Source: Pseudomonas syringae (lineage in GTDB: Bacteria; Pseudomonadota; Gammaproteobacteria; Pseudomonadales; Pseudomonadaceae). From it: a DNA stretch of 64,000 bases. The notes beneath the pieces were generated by a model. It ran no database searches, was not told where the DNA came from, and worked only from the letters and a program-made list of their open reading frames with translations. A program made the translations under genes and the position numbers. Of the stretch, positions 34,300 to 43,171 are shown piece after piece (within the stretch, counting starts at the first letter, position 1; each line of letters begins with the position of its first letter). The DNA lies in the NCBI RefSeq assembly GCF_000737245.1, contig NZ_JPQU01000021.1, positions 1-64,000 of the forward strand, in the 5' to 3' direction.

Positions 34300-35550
34300 T
34301 TGCGCGAGGAGGGCATCATCGCTCGCAGTCAATCAAGAATTAAAGTTCTGTCCATTTTCGGCACACGTCCGGAGGCCATCAAAATGGCGCCGCTCGTTAA
34401 AGCCCTGGCAGCAGAATCGGGTGTTCACTCGATGATTTGTGTCACTGGCCAGCATCAAAGCATGCTCAAGCAAGTGCTGGATCTGTTCGAACTCAAGCCC
34501 GACTTCACACTTGACGTCATGACCCCGCGCCAGAATCTCAACACCCTGACCGCGGCGTTGTATGACGCCATCGATCCGGTGCTGGAGATGACTCAGCCTG
34601 ATCGCGTTCTGGTACACGGTGATACCACTTCAGCGATGGTTGCATCGATGGCCGCGTTCCATCGCCGCATCCCGGTCGGTCATGTGGAAGCAGGCCTGAG
34701 GACCGGTGATATTCGCTCGCCGTGGCCGGAAGAAATGAACCGCCGCTGTATCGATCTGGGTGCCGACCTGTTGTTTGCCCCGACCTTCGAATCGCGCACC
34801 AACCTGCTGGGCGAACGCCTGCAGGGGCGCTCCTTCGTAACCGGCAATACCGTGATCGATGCATTGCAATTGACCGCAAAACGCATTGATGAGGACAGTG
34901 AGCTGCGCGCTCGTCTGGACAGCCAGTTCTCGTTCATCAAGCCTGGCCGCAAAGTGCTGCTGGTGACGGGCCATCGTCGGGAAAACTTCGGCGACGGCTT
35001 CCTCGATATCTGCAAAGCCCTGCGCCAACTGGCCAGCCGCAAAGATATCCAGATCGTCTATCCAGTGCACCTGAACCCCAATGTTCAAGGCCCGGTCAAG
35101 GAGCACCTGGCAGGGCTGGATAACGTGCACCTGATCGAGCCACTGGATTATCTGGCGTTTGTGCGCCTGATGCAGCGCGCTCACGTGATCCTCACCGACT
35201 CCGGTGGTGTACAGGAAGAAGCGCCTTCGCTCGGCAAGCCAGTACTGGTCATGCGTGAAGTCACCGAACGTCCGGAAGCCGTGACCGCTGGCACTGTGCG
35301 GCTGGTGGGTACTTCTGTGGAATCCATCGTCAGCGGCGTTGCTGCGCTTTACGACGACGACCTGCTGTGGCGTCGCTCATCCCAGGCAGCCAACCCCTAT
35401 GGCGATGGCAAGGCCAGCTCGCGGATTGTCGACATCCTGCTCGGCCGCCCGATGCATGAGTTTGTGGTGGGCAAACCGCCATTGGAGCTCGAACACCCAA
35501 TGCTGATGCCGAACATGGGGCAAGCCCGACCGGTTTCATCTTTCCAATAA
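34300..35550 (+). CDS. wecB: UDP-N-acetylglucosamine 2-epimerase (non-hydrolysing)
   Basis: 416 residues from TTG 34300. Signatures are SIFGTRPEAIKMAPL at the N-terminus, GDTTSAM, GHVEAGLRTGD, TGHRRENFG and TDSGGVQEEAPSLGKPVLVM. The enzyme turns UDP-GlcNAc into UDP-ManNAc in the cytosol. The start is odd: the only standard in-frame start, TTG 34300, lies before a strong AGGAGGG (34307-34313), while the codon at ideal distance is ATC 34318. It is the first gene of the exopolysaccharide operon; the E. coli NfrA/NfrB glycan likewise depends on WecB, so a ManNAc-containing polymer is likely here. Confidence 0.9.
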   Translation: MREEGIIARSQSRIKVLSIFGTRPEAIKMAPLVKALAAESGVHSMICVTGQHQSMLKQVLDLFELKPDFTLDVMTPRQNLNTLTAALYDAIDPVLEMTQPDRVLVHGDTTSAMVASMAAFHRRIPVGHVEAGLRTGDIRSPWPEEMNRRCIDLGADLLFAPTFESRTNLLGERLQGRSFVTGNTVIDALQLTAKRIDEDSELRARLDSQFSFIKPGRKVLLVTGHRRENFGDGFLDICKALRQLASRKDIQIVYPVHLNPNVQGPVKEHLAGLDNVHLIEPLDYLAFVRLMQRAHVILTDSGGVQEEAPSLGKPVLVMREVTERPEAVTAGTVRLVGTSVESIVSGVAALYDDDLLWRRSSQAANPYGDGKASSRIVDILLGRPMHEFVVGKPPLELEHPMLMPNMGQARPVSSFQ

Positions 35551-35585
35551 ACGTTCTTCCCCCTATCAGTCCGAGATTTGCCTGA

Positions 35586-37796
35586 ATGAAGTTTTCCGTT
35601 GCCACTCAATCGGGCGCGCTCAGCGCCCTTGCCTGTGGCGTGAGCCTGCTCGCGCTCATGCCGACTTTCGCCCTGGCTGCGGACAGCCCGCTCACCCAGG
35701 CAATCAACCAGATCAACAGCGACACCCGCCAGCAACGCGAGATTCGCTTGAGCGACCTGGGCATCGACACGCCGATCATCCTCGGCTCGACCGATGCCCG
35801 GCGCGAGCTGTATCTGCCGGTGCCAGCGGGCGTGCCATTGACCGATGCGACCTTGCAGTTTGATGCCAGTTATCTCAATGGTGAAGGCGGGCGCAACACC
35901 ATGTTGCTGTCGCTGGACGGCTATCCGGTGCGGGCTGAAGGCCTGAACGAAGCGCAAGGCAATGCCAGCGTGACACTGGGGGTCGACAAGGCCGCCCGCG
36001 ATAACGGTTCGGTACGGCTGGGCATTGCCTGGTCGTCGATTGTTGACCGCATGCTCTGTGAAGACGAACGGGTGATCGGCAACGTGCTGCGTATCGATCC
36101 CGCCACACGCCTGACTTACAGCTACGACGCCAGTCAGTTGCAGGACGTCGGCGCCGCCTGGAATGCCCTGCCCGGCAAACCGGGGATCATGGTCGCGCCC
36201 GGCAGCTTGTCTGCCACCAGCTACGATGCGGCGTGGCGCATCGGTGTGGCGCTGGAGCGGATCGGCAAACATGCGCGCATTCTGCCCTTCCCTGCTCTGC
36301 AAGACAGTGTTGACCTGAGTGGCCTGCGGGTCCCGGCCGAACTGCTGAATATCCCGGCCTTCGCCAGCCTCAACGGCAAAGGCACGCAAACCCTCAGCGA
36401 TCCGGCGCAGATCGGTGCGCTGCTGGTGCTGGGTCAGACCGCCAATATGCAGGCCGATCTGGCGATCAACGATCCGCAGCTGCTCAAGGCCATCAACGAA
36501 TCTCTCGATGCCTTGCACACCCAGATTCAAGGCCTCGATGCCAGCGCCGCCAACGCCTTGAACCAGTGGCGTGAACGGCATATCAACGTCGGTCTGAAAG
36601 CTGGCACCGACAATGTTCGCCTGGCCTTGCTCGGTGCCCGTCCGATGCTGATGATCGCGCCAGAAGCGACCGGCAAGGCATTGACTCTGTTCGGCTCGGC
36701 CTGGAACAAACTGGCGCGCAGCCGTCAACTGACCATCAGCGAAGCACACACCCCGCTGCAAGCCGATGGCCGTGTGGCCCTGTCCCGACTGGGCGGCAAC
36801 CCCGGCACCATCGACGTGCTGGCCAAGTCCGACTGGAGCGCATCGTTCCCGCTGGGCAGCGTCGCCTATGACGGCCGCGTGCCGGTCAAGGCAGTGATCG
36901 ATGTGGCCGCCGCGCCGGGTGCTTCGGACACCGCGCCCGTCGCCTCGCTGTTTCTCAACGATTACCTGATCGGCGCGCAGCAGCTGGTCACCGATGGCGA
37001 AAAACAACGCATCGAAGCGCGCATTCCGGGCTATGCCCTGGGCTCGACCAACGTCCTGCGAGTGTCCTTCCAGCGTCAGCCGGTCAGCGACCGCTGCCTT
37101 GAAACCCCGCAAGCCTTCCCGGTTTCAGTGTTGCCGACCAGCCATATCGTGCTGGACAAAGCCACACTCAATGACGACTTCTCCGGCATGGCCGCGCGCT
37201 TCGCTGGCGAGACTCAAGTGCTGGTGCCGCAAACGTGGCTGGATCAACCGGTAAGCAGCCTGCCGCAAGTGATTGCCGTGGCCAACGCCAGCGGCGTGTC
37301 ACCGTTGCGCGCGCAATTGACCGTCAGTGCTGACCCGAAAGCTTCGGTAACGCCGGATAAATCCTTCCTCGCCTTCGAGCTGCCAATCAAGGACAGCAAG
37401 GCCTCGGTGCAAGTCGATGATCAGGGCCGCCTGCGCATCAACCACAAGGACGAGCTGCTGCTGGACCTGCAACCGCTGAACAACCTGGCGTCGCTGCAAG
37501 TGGTTGAAGCTGGCGGTCAACACGGTCTGGTCTACCACGCACTGGGCAATCAGGCGCCGGTGTTTGCCAAACCGATCCTGCTGACCCGTGGTGACGTGAG
37601 CATTCTGGGTGACAAAGGCGCGCTGACCACACTGGACAGCAAGGATCCAAGTGGCAGCCAGATGATCGAAAGCGAAGAGCCAAAAGGCCTCGATGCATGG
37701 CGTCAACCGTCCATGTTGTGGTTGATTCCGGGCGCTATCGTGCTGTTCCTCGTGCTGTTGCTGGCTGGCCGTAACGCCCGCCGCAATCGCCAGTAA
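35586..37796 (+). CDS. BcsB-like periplasmic subunit of a polysaccharide synthase
   Basis: 736 residues. A signal peptide ends near FALAAD. The large periplasmic part has LRLSDLG-type and jelly-roll strands (RELYLPVPAGVPLTDATLQF, LLSLDGYPV, and a cysteine in RMLCEDERV) followed by a second repeat (ASLFLNDYLIGAQQL), as in the carbohydrate-binding halves of BcsB. The C-terminus has one membrane helix (LWLIPGAIVLFLVLLLAGRN) and a basic tail, as BcsB uses to dock on its synthase. It lies 35 bp after wecB and 12 bp before the synthase gene. By analogy with cellulose it would guide the growing polymer through the periplasm. The family link is by overall layout and is moderate in certainty. Confidence 0.65.
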   Translation: MKFSVATQSGALSALACGVSLLALMPTFALAADSPLTQAINQINSDTRQQREIRLSDLGIDTPIILGSTDARRELYLPVPAGVPLTDATLQFDASYLNGEGGRNTMLLSLDGYPVRAEGLNEAQGNASVTLGVDKAARDNGSVRLGIAWSSIVDRMLCEDERVIGNVLRIDPATRLTYSYDASQLQDVGAAWNALPGKPGIMVAPGSLSATSYDAAWRIGVALERIGKHARILPFPALQDSVDLSGLRVPAELLNIPAFASLNGKGTQTLSDPAQIGALLVLGQTANMQADLAINDPQLLKAINESLDALHTQIQGLDASAANALNQWRERHINVGLKAGTDNVRLALLGARPMLMIAPEATGKALTLFGSAWNKLARSRQLTISEAHTPLQADGRVALSRLGGNPGTIDVLAKSDWSASFPLGSVAYDGRVPVKAVIDVAAAPGASDTAPVASLFLNDYLIGAQQLVTDGEKQRIEARIPGYALGSTNVLRVSFQRQPVSDRCLETPQAFPVSVLPTSHIVLDKATLNDDFSGMAARFAGETQVLVPQTWLDQPVSSLPQVIAVANASGVSPLRAQLTVSADPKASVTPDKSFLAFELPIKDSKASVQVDDQGRLRINHKDELLLDLQPLNNLASLQVVEAGGQHGLVYHALGNQAPVFAKPILLTRGDVSILGDKGALTTLDSKDPSGSQMIESEEPKGLDAWRQPSMLWLIPGAIVLFLVLLLAGRNARRNRQ

Positions 37797-37808
37797 CGGG
37801 AAGCTCCG

Positions 37809-39923
37809 ATGACGTCGCTCTATTGGCCGTACTGGCTGGCCCACTACTACAGCATCCTGGAAGTCGCGACGATTGTGGTCGCCGTGCTGATCCTGATCTC
37901 GAGTCTGGATGACCTGTTCATCGACCTCTGGTACTGGTCGCGCCGGGTGTTCCGCAAGTTCACGGCGGGGCGCAAATATCGGCCCCTGACCGTTGAACAG
38001 CTGATGGCGCGGGATGAACAGCCGCTGGCGATCATGGTTCCGGCCTGGCTGGAGTACGACGTCATCGCGCCGATGATCGAGAACATGGTGTCGACCCTGG
38101 ATTACCAGAACTACGTGGTTTTCGTCGGCACCTACATCAACGATCAGCGCACCATCGATGAGGTGGAGCGCATGCGTCGGCGCTACAAGCAACTGCATCG
38201 AGTGGAAGTCCCGCATGCCGGGCCGACCTGCAAGGCAGACTGCCTGAACTGGGTCATCCAAGCGATTTTCCTGCATGAGAAAACCCACGACATGACCTTC
38301 GCCGGCGTCGTGCTGCATGACAGTGAAGATGTGCTGCACCCGCTGGAACTGCGCCTGTTCAACTATTTGCTGCCGCGCAAGGACATGATCCAGCTGCCGG
38401 TGGTTTCCCTTGAACGCAACTGGTACGAGTGGGTTGCGGGGACGTACATGGACGAGTTCGCCGAATGGCATGGCAAGGATCTGGTGGTGCGCGAAAGCAT
38501 GACCGATACCGTGCCATCGGCGGGCGTTGGCACCTGTTTCTCGCACCGTGCGCTGCGTGTGCTGGCTGACGAAACTCAGAACCAACCGTTCAACACCGAC
38601 AGCCTGACCGAGGACTACGACGTCGGTAACCGCCTGGCAAAAGTCGGCATGAACGCGATTTTCGTGCGTTTCCCGGTGCAGTACCGAGTGCTGCGCAAAT
38701 CCTGGTTCCGCAAACCGTATGAGTCGACGTTGAGCATGCCGCTGTGCGTGCGTGAATTCTTCCCGGACACCTTTCGCACGGCGTTCCGTCAGAAAGCGCG
38801 CTGGACACTGGGCATCGGTCTGCAAGGCTGGGAACAGATGGGCTGGACCGGTTCGTTGGCCAACCGTTATCTGCTGTTCCGTGATCGCAAAGGCGTGGTG
38901 ACGGCGTTCGTCAGCATCATCGCTTACGTGATTCTGGTGCAACTGCTGGCCTTGATCATCCTGCGTCATAGCGGGCTGTGGAACGTCAGTTTCCCGACCC
39001 CGTTCGAATCCAACGGCTTCATCAAATACCTGCTGCTGGCCAACGGCATCGCCCTGGCCTGGCGCATCGTGCATCGCTGTTACTTCACCGGCGTGTTGTA
39101 TGGCTGGCAGCACGGTTTGCTGTCGATCCCGCGCATGGTGGTCGGCAACTTCGTCAACTTCATGGCCGCGTCCCGGGCCTGGCGGATGTTTATCGTTGGC
39201 AAGGTACTGAACCGCAAGCTGGTCTGGGACAAAACCATGCACGACTTCCCGTCCACCGACCTGGTCGCCATTGCCCCGCGCAAGCTGGGCAGCGTGTTGC
39301 TGTCGTGGCAAGCGATCACCGAAAACGCCCTGCAAAGCGCCCTCGCCGAGCAGCAAACCCGGCACATACCGTTAGGACGCATCTTGCTCAACCATGGCTG
39401 GCTGGACGACGAAACCCTGGCCGAAGCGATTGCCTTCCAGAACGAATTGCCGCGGGTTTTCGACGTGGCGGCCAAGGCTGATACATCGGCGCTGACATTG
39501 GCAGATGAGTTCGCCTTGCGCTGGCGTGTCGTGCCATTGGGTGTGAACGCTGACGGACAAGCGCAGATCGCTGTCGCCAGCCCGTTGTCCGCCGAAGGGC
39601 TGCAACAGGTCAGCGCGCAACTGGGCAGCGAACCGCAACAGCTGATTGCCCGAGAGAGTGAAATCGTCGCGCAACTGCGTCGGGTCAACGCCATTGACGG
39701 CCAGTCGGTACCCAACGCCAGTGCGCCGTTGCTGGGGGATCTGCTGATCGAATCGGGCCTGCTGGATCGTGCCATCTTCGACAGCGCCATGCTCAGTTAC
39801 CGACCACAACATCACGGCCGCATCGGCGATTACCTGGTGGATATCGGCGTTCTGCCGCGTGCCACCATCGAACAGGCAGTGGCTCGCCAACACAGCCAAT
39901 ACCAGACGGAACCTGCCTTATGA
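37809..39923 (+). CDS. nfrB: NfrB-like processive glycosyltransferase with two C-terminal MshEN domains
   Basis: 704 residues. One helix (15-32), then a cytosolic GT2 domain with LHDSED (170-174, metal site), LTEDYD (266-271, catalytic TED) and QKARW (328-332, QxxRW product site), the marks of processive synthases. Further helices lie near 365-460. Residues 489-550 and 638-700 are two MshEN-type repeats (RKLGSVLL...PLGRILLNHGWLDDE; LLGDLLIESG...RIGDYLVDIG), a fold that binds c-di-GMP. This is the architecture of NfrB, the inner-membrane synthase for the phage N4 receptor glycan. Likely donor UDP-ManNAc. It overlaps nfrA by 4 bp. Confidence 0.85.
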   Translation: MTSLYWPYWLAHYYSILEVATIVVAVLILISSLDDLFIDLWYWSRRVFRKFTAGRKYRPLTVEQLMARDEQPLAIMVPAWLEYDVIAPMIENMVSTLDYQNYVVFVGTYINDQRTIDEVERMRRRYKQLHRVEVPHAGPTCKADCLNWVIQAIFLHEKTHDMTFAGVVLHDSEDVLHPLELRLFNYLLPRKDMIQLPVVSLERNWYEWVAGTYMDEFAEWHGKDLVVRESMTDTVPSAGVGTCFSHRALRVLADETQNQPFNTDSLTEDYDVGNRLAKVGMNAIFVRFPVQYRVLRKSWFRKPYESTLSMPLCVREFFPDTFRTAFRQKARWTLGIGLQGWEQMGWTGSLANRYLLFRDRKGVVTAFVSIIAYVILVQLLALIILRHSGLWNVSFPTPFESNGFIKYLLLANGIALAWRIVHRCYFTGVLYGWQHGLLSIPRMVVGNFVNFMAASRAWRMFIVGKVLNRKLVWDKTMHDFPSTDLVAIAPRKLGSVLLSWQAITENALQSALAEQQTRHIPLGRILLNHGWLDDETLAEAIAFQNELPRVFDVAAKADTSALTLADEFALRWRVVPLGVNADGQAQIAVASPLSAEGLQQVSAQLGSEPQQLIARESEIVAQLRRVNAIDGQSVPNASAPLLGDLLIESGLLDRAIFDSAMLSYRPQHHGRIGDYLVDIGVLPRATIEQAVARQHSQYQTEPAL

Positions 39924-42487
39924 AGCGCTCTCTACTGAGCCTGATGGTCACCGGCCTGAGTCTGATGCCCGTCGTGAGTTTTGCTGAAACATTGCCGCTG
40001 CCGCTCACCGGCCCGGCCTACCAAACCGCGAACGAGGCGTACAGCGCCTACGAGCGCAAGGACTACGACCTGGCCATCGCCAAGGCTCGCGAAGCCTTGC
40101 GCCAGCGGGCGGATGTCACCCGTTTGAACCGGCTGATTGCGCTGGCCGAACGCGACAAGGACATGCGCGACAATCCCAAACGCTACCCACAGTCGCGCCA
40201 GGCACCAGGCTTTGGCGCAGCGGCGCAGGCGTTCAAGGCTTACGACCGCGACGACTTCGCTGCCGCTGCCCAGTCCGCACGCAAAGCCATCAGCCAGGCG
40301 CCGAAGCGCATGGATTATCGCCTTCTGCTGATCGAGTCCCTGCAGCGCCAGCAGCATCTTCAGGAAGCTGATCTGGCCACCAGCGATGCGCTTCGGGTGT
40401 TCCCGGATGACGATACGTTGCTGATGCGCCGCGAAGCCATCCGCCGCCAACTGGCTGCCCCACTGGCCATCGCCGGGTATCGTGCTCTGCAAGCCGACAA
40501 CCTGCCGCTGGCCGTGGATCAGGCACGCAAAGCCGTGAACTGGGCACCGGAAATCGGCGCCCATCAGCAACTGCTGATCAGCACGCTGATTGAAGCCAAG
40601 GATTACCGCGCAGCCGAACTGGCCGCCACTGGCGCGCTGGCTCAGGACGATGGCGAAATCGCGCCGTGGATCCTGCGCAGCTACGCACTGGATCGTCAGG
40701 GCAAAACCCAGGCCGCGCAAAATGATTTAAAGCAGGCGCTGGCCATCGATGGCTTGCTGGACTCGGAAGTGCGAGAGATCCGTTTCTTCGCCGCCGACCT
40801 GGCGCTGTCCAACAACGAACCGGAGCTGGCACTGGCTCAGCTACAACAATTGCCGCCAGACGAAAGCGGTGAACTCGCCCGCCGCCGCGCTGCTGCCCAA
40901 GCGGCTGCCAGGCAAAAATCCAACGGCTTGAAAACCGCGTTGCGCTTCCCGGCCCCGGCGCTGAATTGTCAGGAAAGCGCCTTCGGCCTGATCTGCGATA
41001 TCTGGCCGGGCAACCAGCGCGATGGTGGAACTGACATGGCGGTTCAGGCTTACGCCGCACTGGCTCGCAAGGACTCGGCGTCTGCTGCGACGCTGGCCAG
41101 CGAAGCCATCCGCCGCGCCCCGGAAAACCCGGCTTATCGCAGTCTGCTGGTCAGTGCGCTCACCGATCAGAAGCGCCTACCCGAAGCTCTCGATGCCGCC
41201 AACAGTGGCCTTGCAGCCAATGGCGACGACGCGCGCCTTCTGGCCCAGCGCGGTCGCCTGCATCAGCAGATGAATGAAGATTCCGCCGCCCGCAAGGACT
41301 TCACCCAGGCGCTGGCACTCGGCACCCTGCCGGCCTATGAAGAAGCCAGCCTCTACGCCGCACTGGGTCAGCGCCGCACAGCTCGCGAACGTTTGCAGCA
41401 GGCCCGGGACACTGGCGAGCTGGAATCCATGAGTGATCTGCAAATCGCTTATCTGTCAGTGCAGGCTGGTGACGATGAGGCCGCCCACGAGTCATTCCGC
41501 AAGTCCGATGCCGCTACACGCCTGTCGCCAACCGCCAGTCAGGACGCTGCCTACACGGCCATGCGAGTCAATGACGACGAGCACGCGGTGGGTTATTTCA
41601 AGCGCGTGATCGACGCGAAAAATGCGGGTGAACTGGATATGCCAGCCCAGCAGCTGTTCGACACCCGTCGTGCAGTGGCCGATGTCTCCCGCACTTGGGG
41701 CTTGACTAGCACCACCAGTTATCGCGGCAACAGTTCCAGCAGCGGCTTGAGCTCGGCGCCGTCCACCAGCAACGGCAACAGCGGCAGCAGCAGTGGTGGC
41801 AGCAATGACAGCCTGCAAAACAGCACCGAGCTTTCTTATCGTCCGCTGGGTTATCGCAATGCCCGTTTCGTTGAGCTTTACGGCCGCATCACTGACACCC
41901 TGTGGAGCAAGAACGGCGATTCCGATACCGGTCTGGACGCTTTGCAAGGCGCTTTGGGCGCCCGGATCAAGCCGTTCTCATCCCTGAACGTGATGGCGGC
42001 AGTGGAACGCACTTTCCCGCTGGGTTCGTCTGATGTCGACGGCGACTGGCTGCTGCGCTTGGGCTACGGCTCAAGCATCGGCACCGACCTGCGGGTCGAT
42101 ACGCCCAGTTGGTGGACCTCGCAGTTGTTCGCTGAAGCCGGCCACTACATCAACGATTCGCGCAATTACATCAACAGCGAATGGCAAGGCGGCCGCAGCT
42201 ACGCCATCGGTGGAACTGGCTCGCGCTGGGTCACGTTCCCCCATGTGGTCGCCGCCTACGATTACGATTCGAAGATGAACAGCAAGACCGGAGCAGACGG
42301 CCGCGCCGACTATTCGTCAGGCCATGCCTCTGGCGTTGGTATCGGTAATAACGTGCGCTACTGGTTCCGAGAAGACGCTTACAACGCGCCGCGCTCCTAC
42401 GTGGATTTCTCACTGCAATACCGAGTGAAAGTGTCTGGCGACGACCGCGCCAAAGGCGTTTTCGCTCGCCTGACTTACTCCTACTGA
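39920..42487 (+). CDS. nfrA: NfrA-like outer-membrane protein: TPR repeats plus beta-barrel
   Basis: 855 residues. A signal peptide ends near VVSFAE. Residues of about 30-580 are helical repeats of TPR type (YSAYERKDYDLAIAKAREAL, FKAYDRDDFAAAAQSARKAI, YRALQADNLPLAVDQARKAV and more). A Ser/Gly/Asn-rich linker follows near 595-635, then about 230 residues of alternating strands ending in Phe/Tyr-rich LTYSY, typical of an outer-membrane barrel. This matches NfrA (phage N4 adsorption protein A) and parallels BcsC. It should carry the polymer through the outer membrane. The start overlaps nfrB by ATGA. Confidence 0.85.
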   Translation: MKRSLLSLMVTGLSLMPVVSFAETLPLPLTGPAYQTANEAYSAYERKDYDLAIAKAREALRQRADVTRLNRLIALAERDKDMRDNPKRYPQSRQAPGFGAAAQAFKAYDRDDFAAAAQSARKAISQAPKRMDYRLLLIESLQRQQHLQEADLATSDALRVFPDDDTLLMRREAIRRQLAAPLAIAGYRALQADNLPLAVDQARKAVNWAPEIGAHQQLLISTLIEAKDYRAAELAATGALAQDDGEIAPWILRSYALDRQGKTQAAQNDLKQALAIDGLLDSEVREIRFFAADLALSNNEPELALAQLQQLPPDESGELARRRAAAQAAARQKSNGLKTALRFPAPALNCQESAFGLICDIWPGNQRDGGTDMAVQAYAALARKDSASAATLASEAIRRAPENPAYRSLLVSALTDQKRLPEALDAANSGLAANGDDARLLAQRGRLHQQMNEDSAARKDFTQALALGTLPAYEEASLYAALGQRRTARERLQQARDTGELESMSDLQIAYLSVQAGDDEAAHESFRKSDAATRLSPTASQDAAYTAMRVNDDEHAVGYFKRVIDAKNAGELDMPAQQLFDTRRAVADVSRTWGLTSTTSYRGNSSSSGLSSAPSTSNGNSGSSSGGSNDSLQNSTELSYRPLGYRNARFVELYGRITDTLWSKNGDSDTGLDALQGALGARIKPFSSLNVMAAVERTFPLGSSDVDGDWLLRLGYGSSIGTDLRVDTPSWWTSQLFAEAGHYINDSRNYINSEWQGGRSYAIGGTGSRWVTFPHVVAAYDYDSKMNSKTGADGRADYSSGHASGVGIGNNVRYWFREDAYNAPRSYVDFSLQYRVKVSGDDRAKGVFARLTYSY

Positions 42488-42496
42488 GGACTGATT

Positions 42497-43171
42497 ATGT
42501 ACCCTCGTATCTGCAAGTGGGCCGGGCTTTACCTAGCGCTGGGGGTCAGCTTCGGCCTGGCTTGCACAGCCCAGGCCGCGCCTGAAATTGCGCAACTCTA
42601 TGCGTCGAAACTGCCGGAGGGTTCGGCTTGGGTGCGGGTGGTCAATCCATCCGATAACGCCGTGCAGGTCCGTGTGGATCAGAGCACCGACTTTGCCTTG
42701 TCGGCTCAGTCGGTGGTTGCCAGCCCGTTTCAGGTCGTGGATTCCCGGCAGCCTTTGCACGTCACCGTCAACGGTCGCGAGATCAAAGGCCTGAACGTGC
42801 CGAAGAACGCCTGGGTCACGCTGATTCTCGACAGCAATCCGGCCAACCCGCCACGGTTGGTGGTGGATCCGCCGGTACGCGGCAAGGATCTGCGCGCCGA
42901 GCTCAACATCTACAACCTCAGCGCTGGCTGTGAAACGGCCAATATCCAGCTCGCCAATGGCGCCAGCGTGTTTAACCAGTTGCCGTTCAACGGCCAGGCG
43001 CAACGCACCATCAACCCGGTGCAGGCGACCCTCATCGCCAATTGCGGGAAGACCACCAGCCTGCCGTTCAAACTTGAGCCGTTCAAGGCCAGTGACCGTT
43101 ACAGCTTGTTCCTGATTGGCTCAAGCCAGTCGCCCCGCCTGATCGGCCTCGTAGACCAGACTGCCCCATGA
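42497..43171 (+). CDS. AlgF-like periplasmic polysaccharide O-acetylation protein
   Basis: 224 residues with a signal peptide ending near AQAAPE. The mature part starts IAQLYASKLPEGSAWVRVVN, very like AlgF (LY...P.GSAFVRV.N), followed by Ig-like strands and two cysteines. AlgF is an essential periplasmic adaptor in alginate O-acetylation, passing or coordinating acetyl transfer with AlgI and AlgJ. It lies 9 bp after nfrA and overlaps the acetyltransferase-like gene by 4 bp. The family call rests on pattern recognition and is fairly firm for the N-terminal half. Confidence 0.7.
   Translation: MYPRICKWAGLYLALGVSFGLACTAQAAPEIAQLYASKLPEGSAWVRVVNPSDNAVQVRVDQSTDFALSAQSVVASPFQVVDSRQPLHVTVNGREIKGLNVPKNAWVTLILDSNPANPPRLVVDPPVRGKDLRAELNIYNLSAGCETANIQLANGASVFNQLPFNGQAQRTINPVQATLIANCGKTTSLPFKLEPFKASDRYSLFLIGSSQSPRLIGLVDQTAP

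Noticed and set aside
35397..37112. 571-residue minus-strand frame opposite wecB and the BcsB-like gene
   Set aside because: A shadow frame of GC-rich coding sequence with no domain pattern.
37299..39365. 688-residue minus-strand frame opposite the BcsB-like and NfrB-like genes
   Set aside because: It is rich in Gln, His and Arg with no recognisable motif, as expected for the complement of a high-GC gene; the plus-strand genes have full family signatures.
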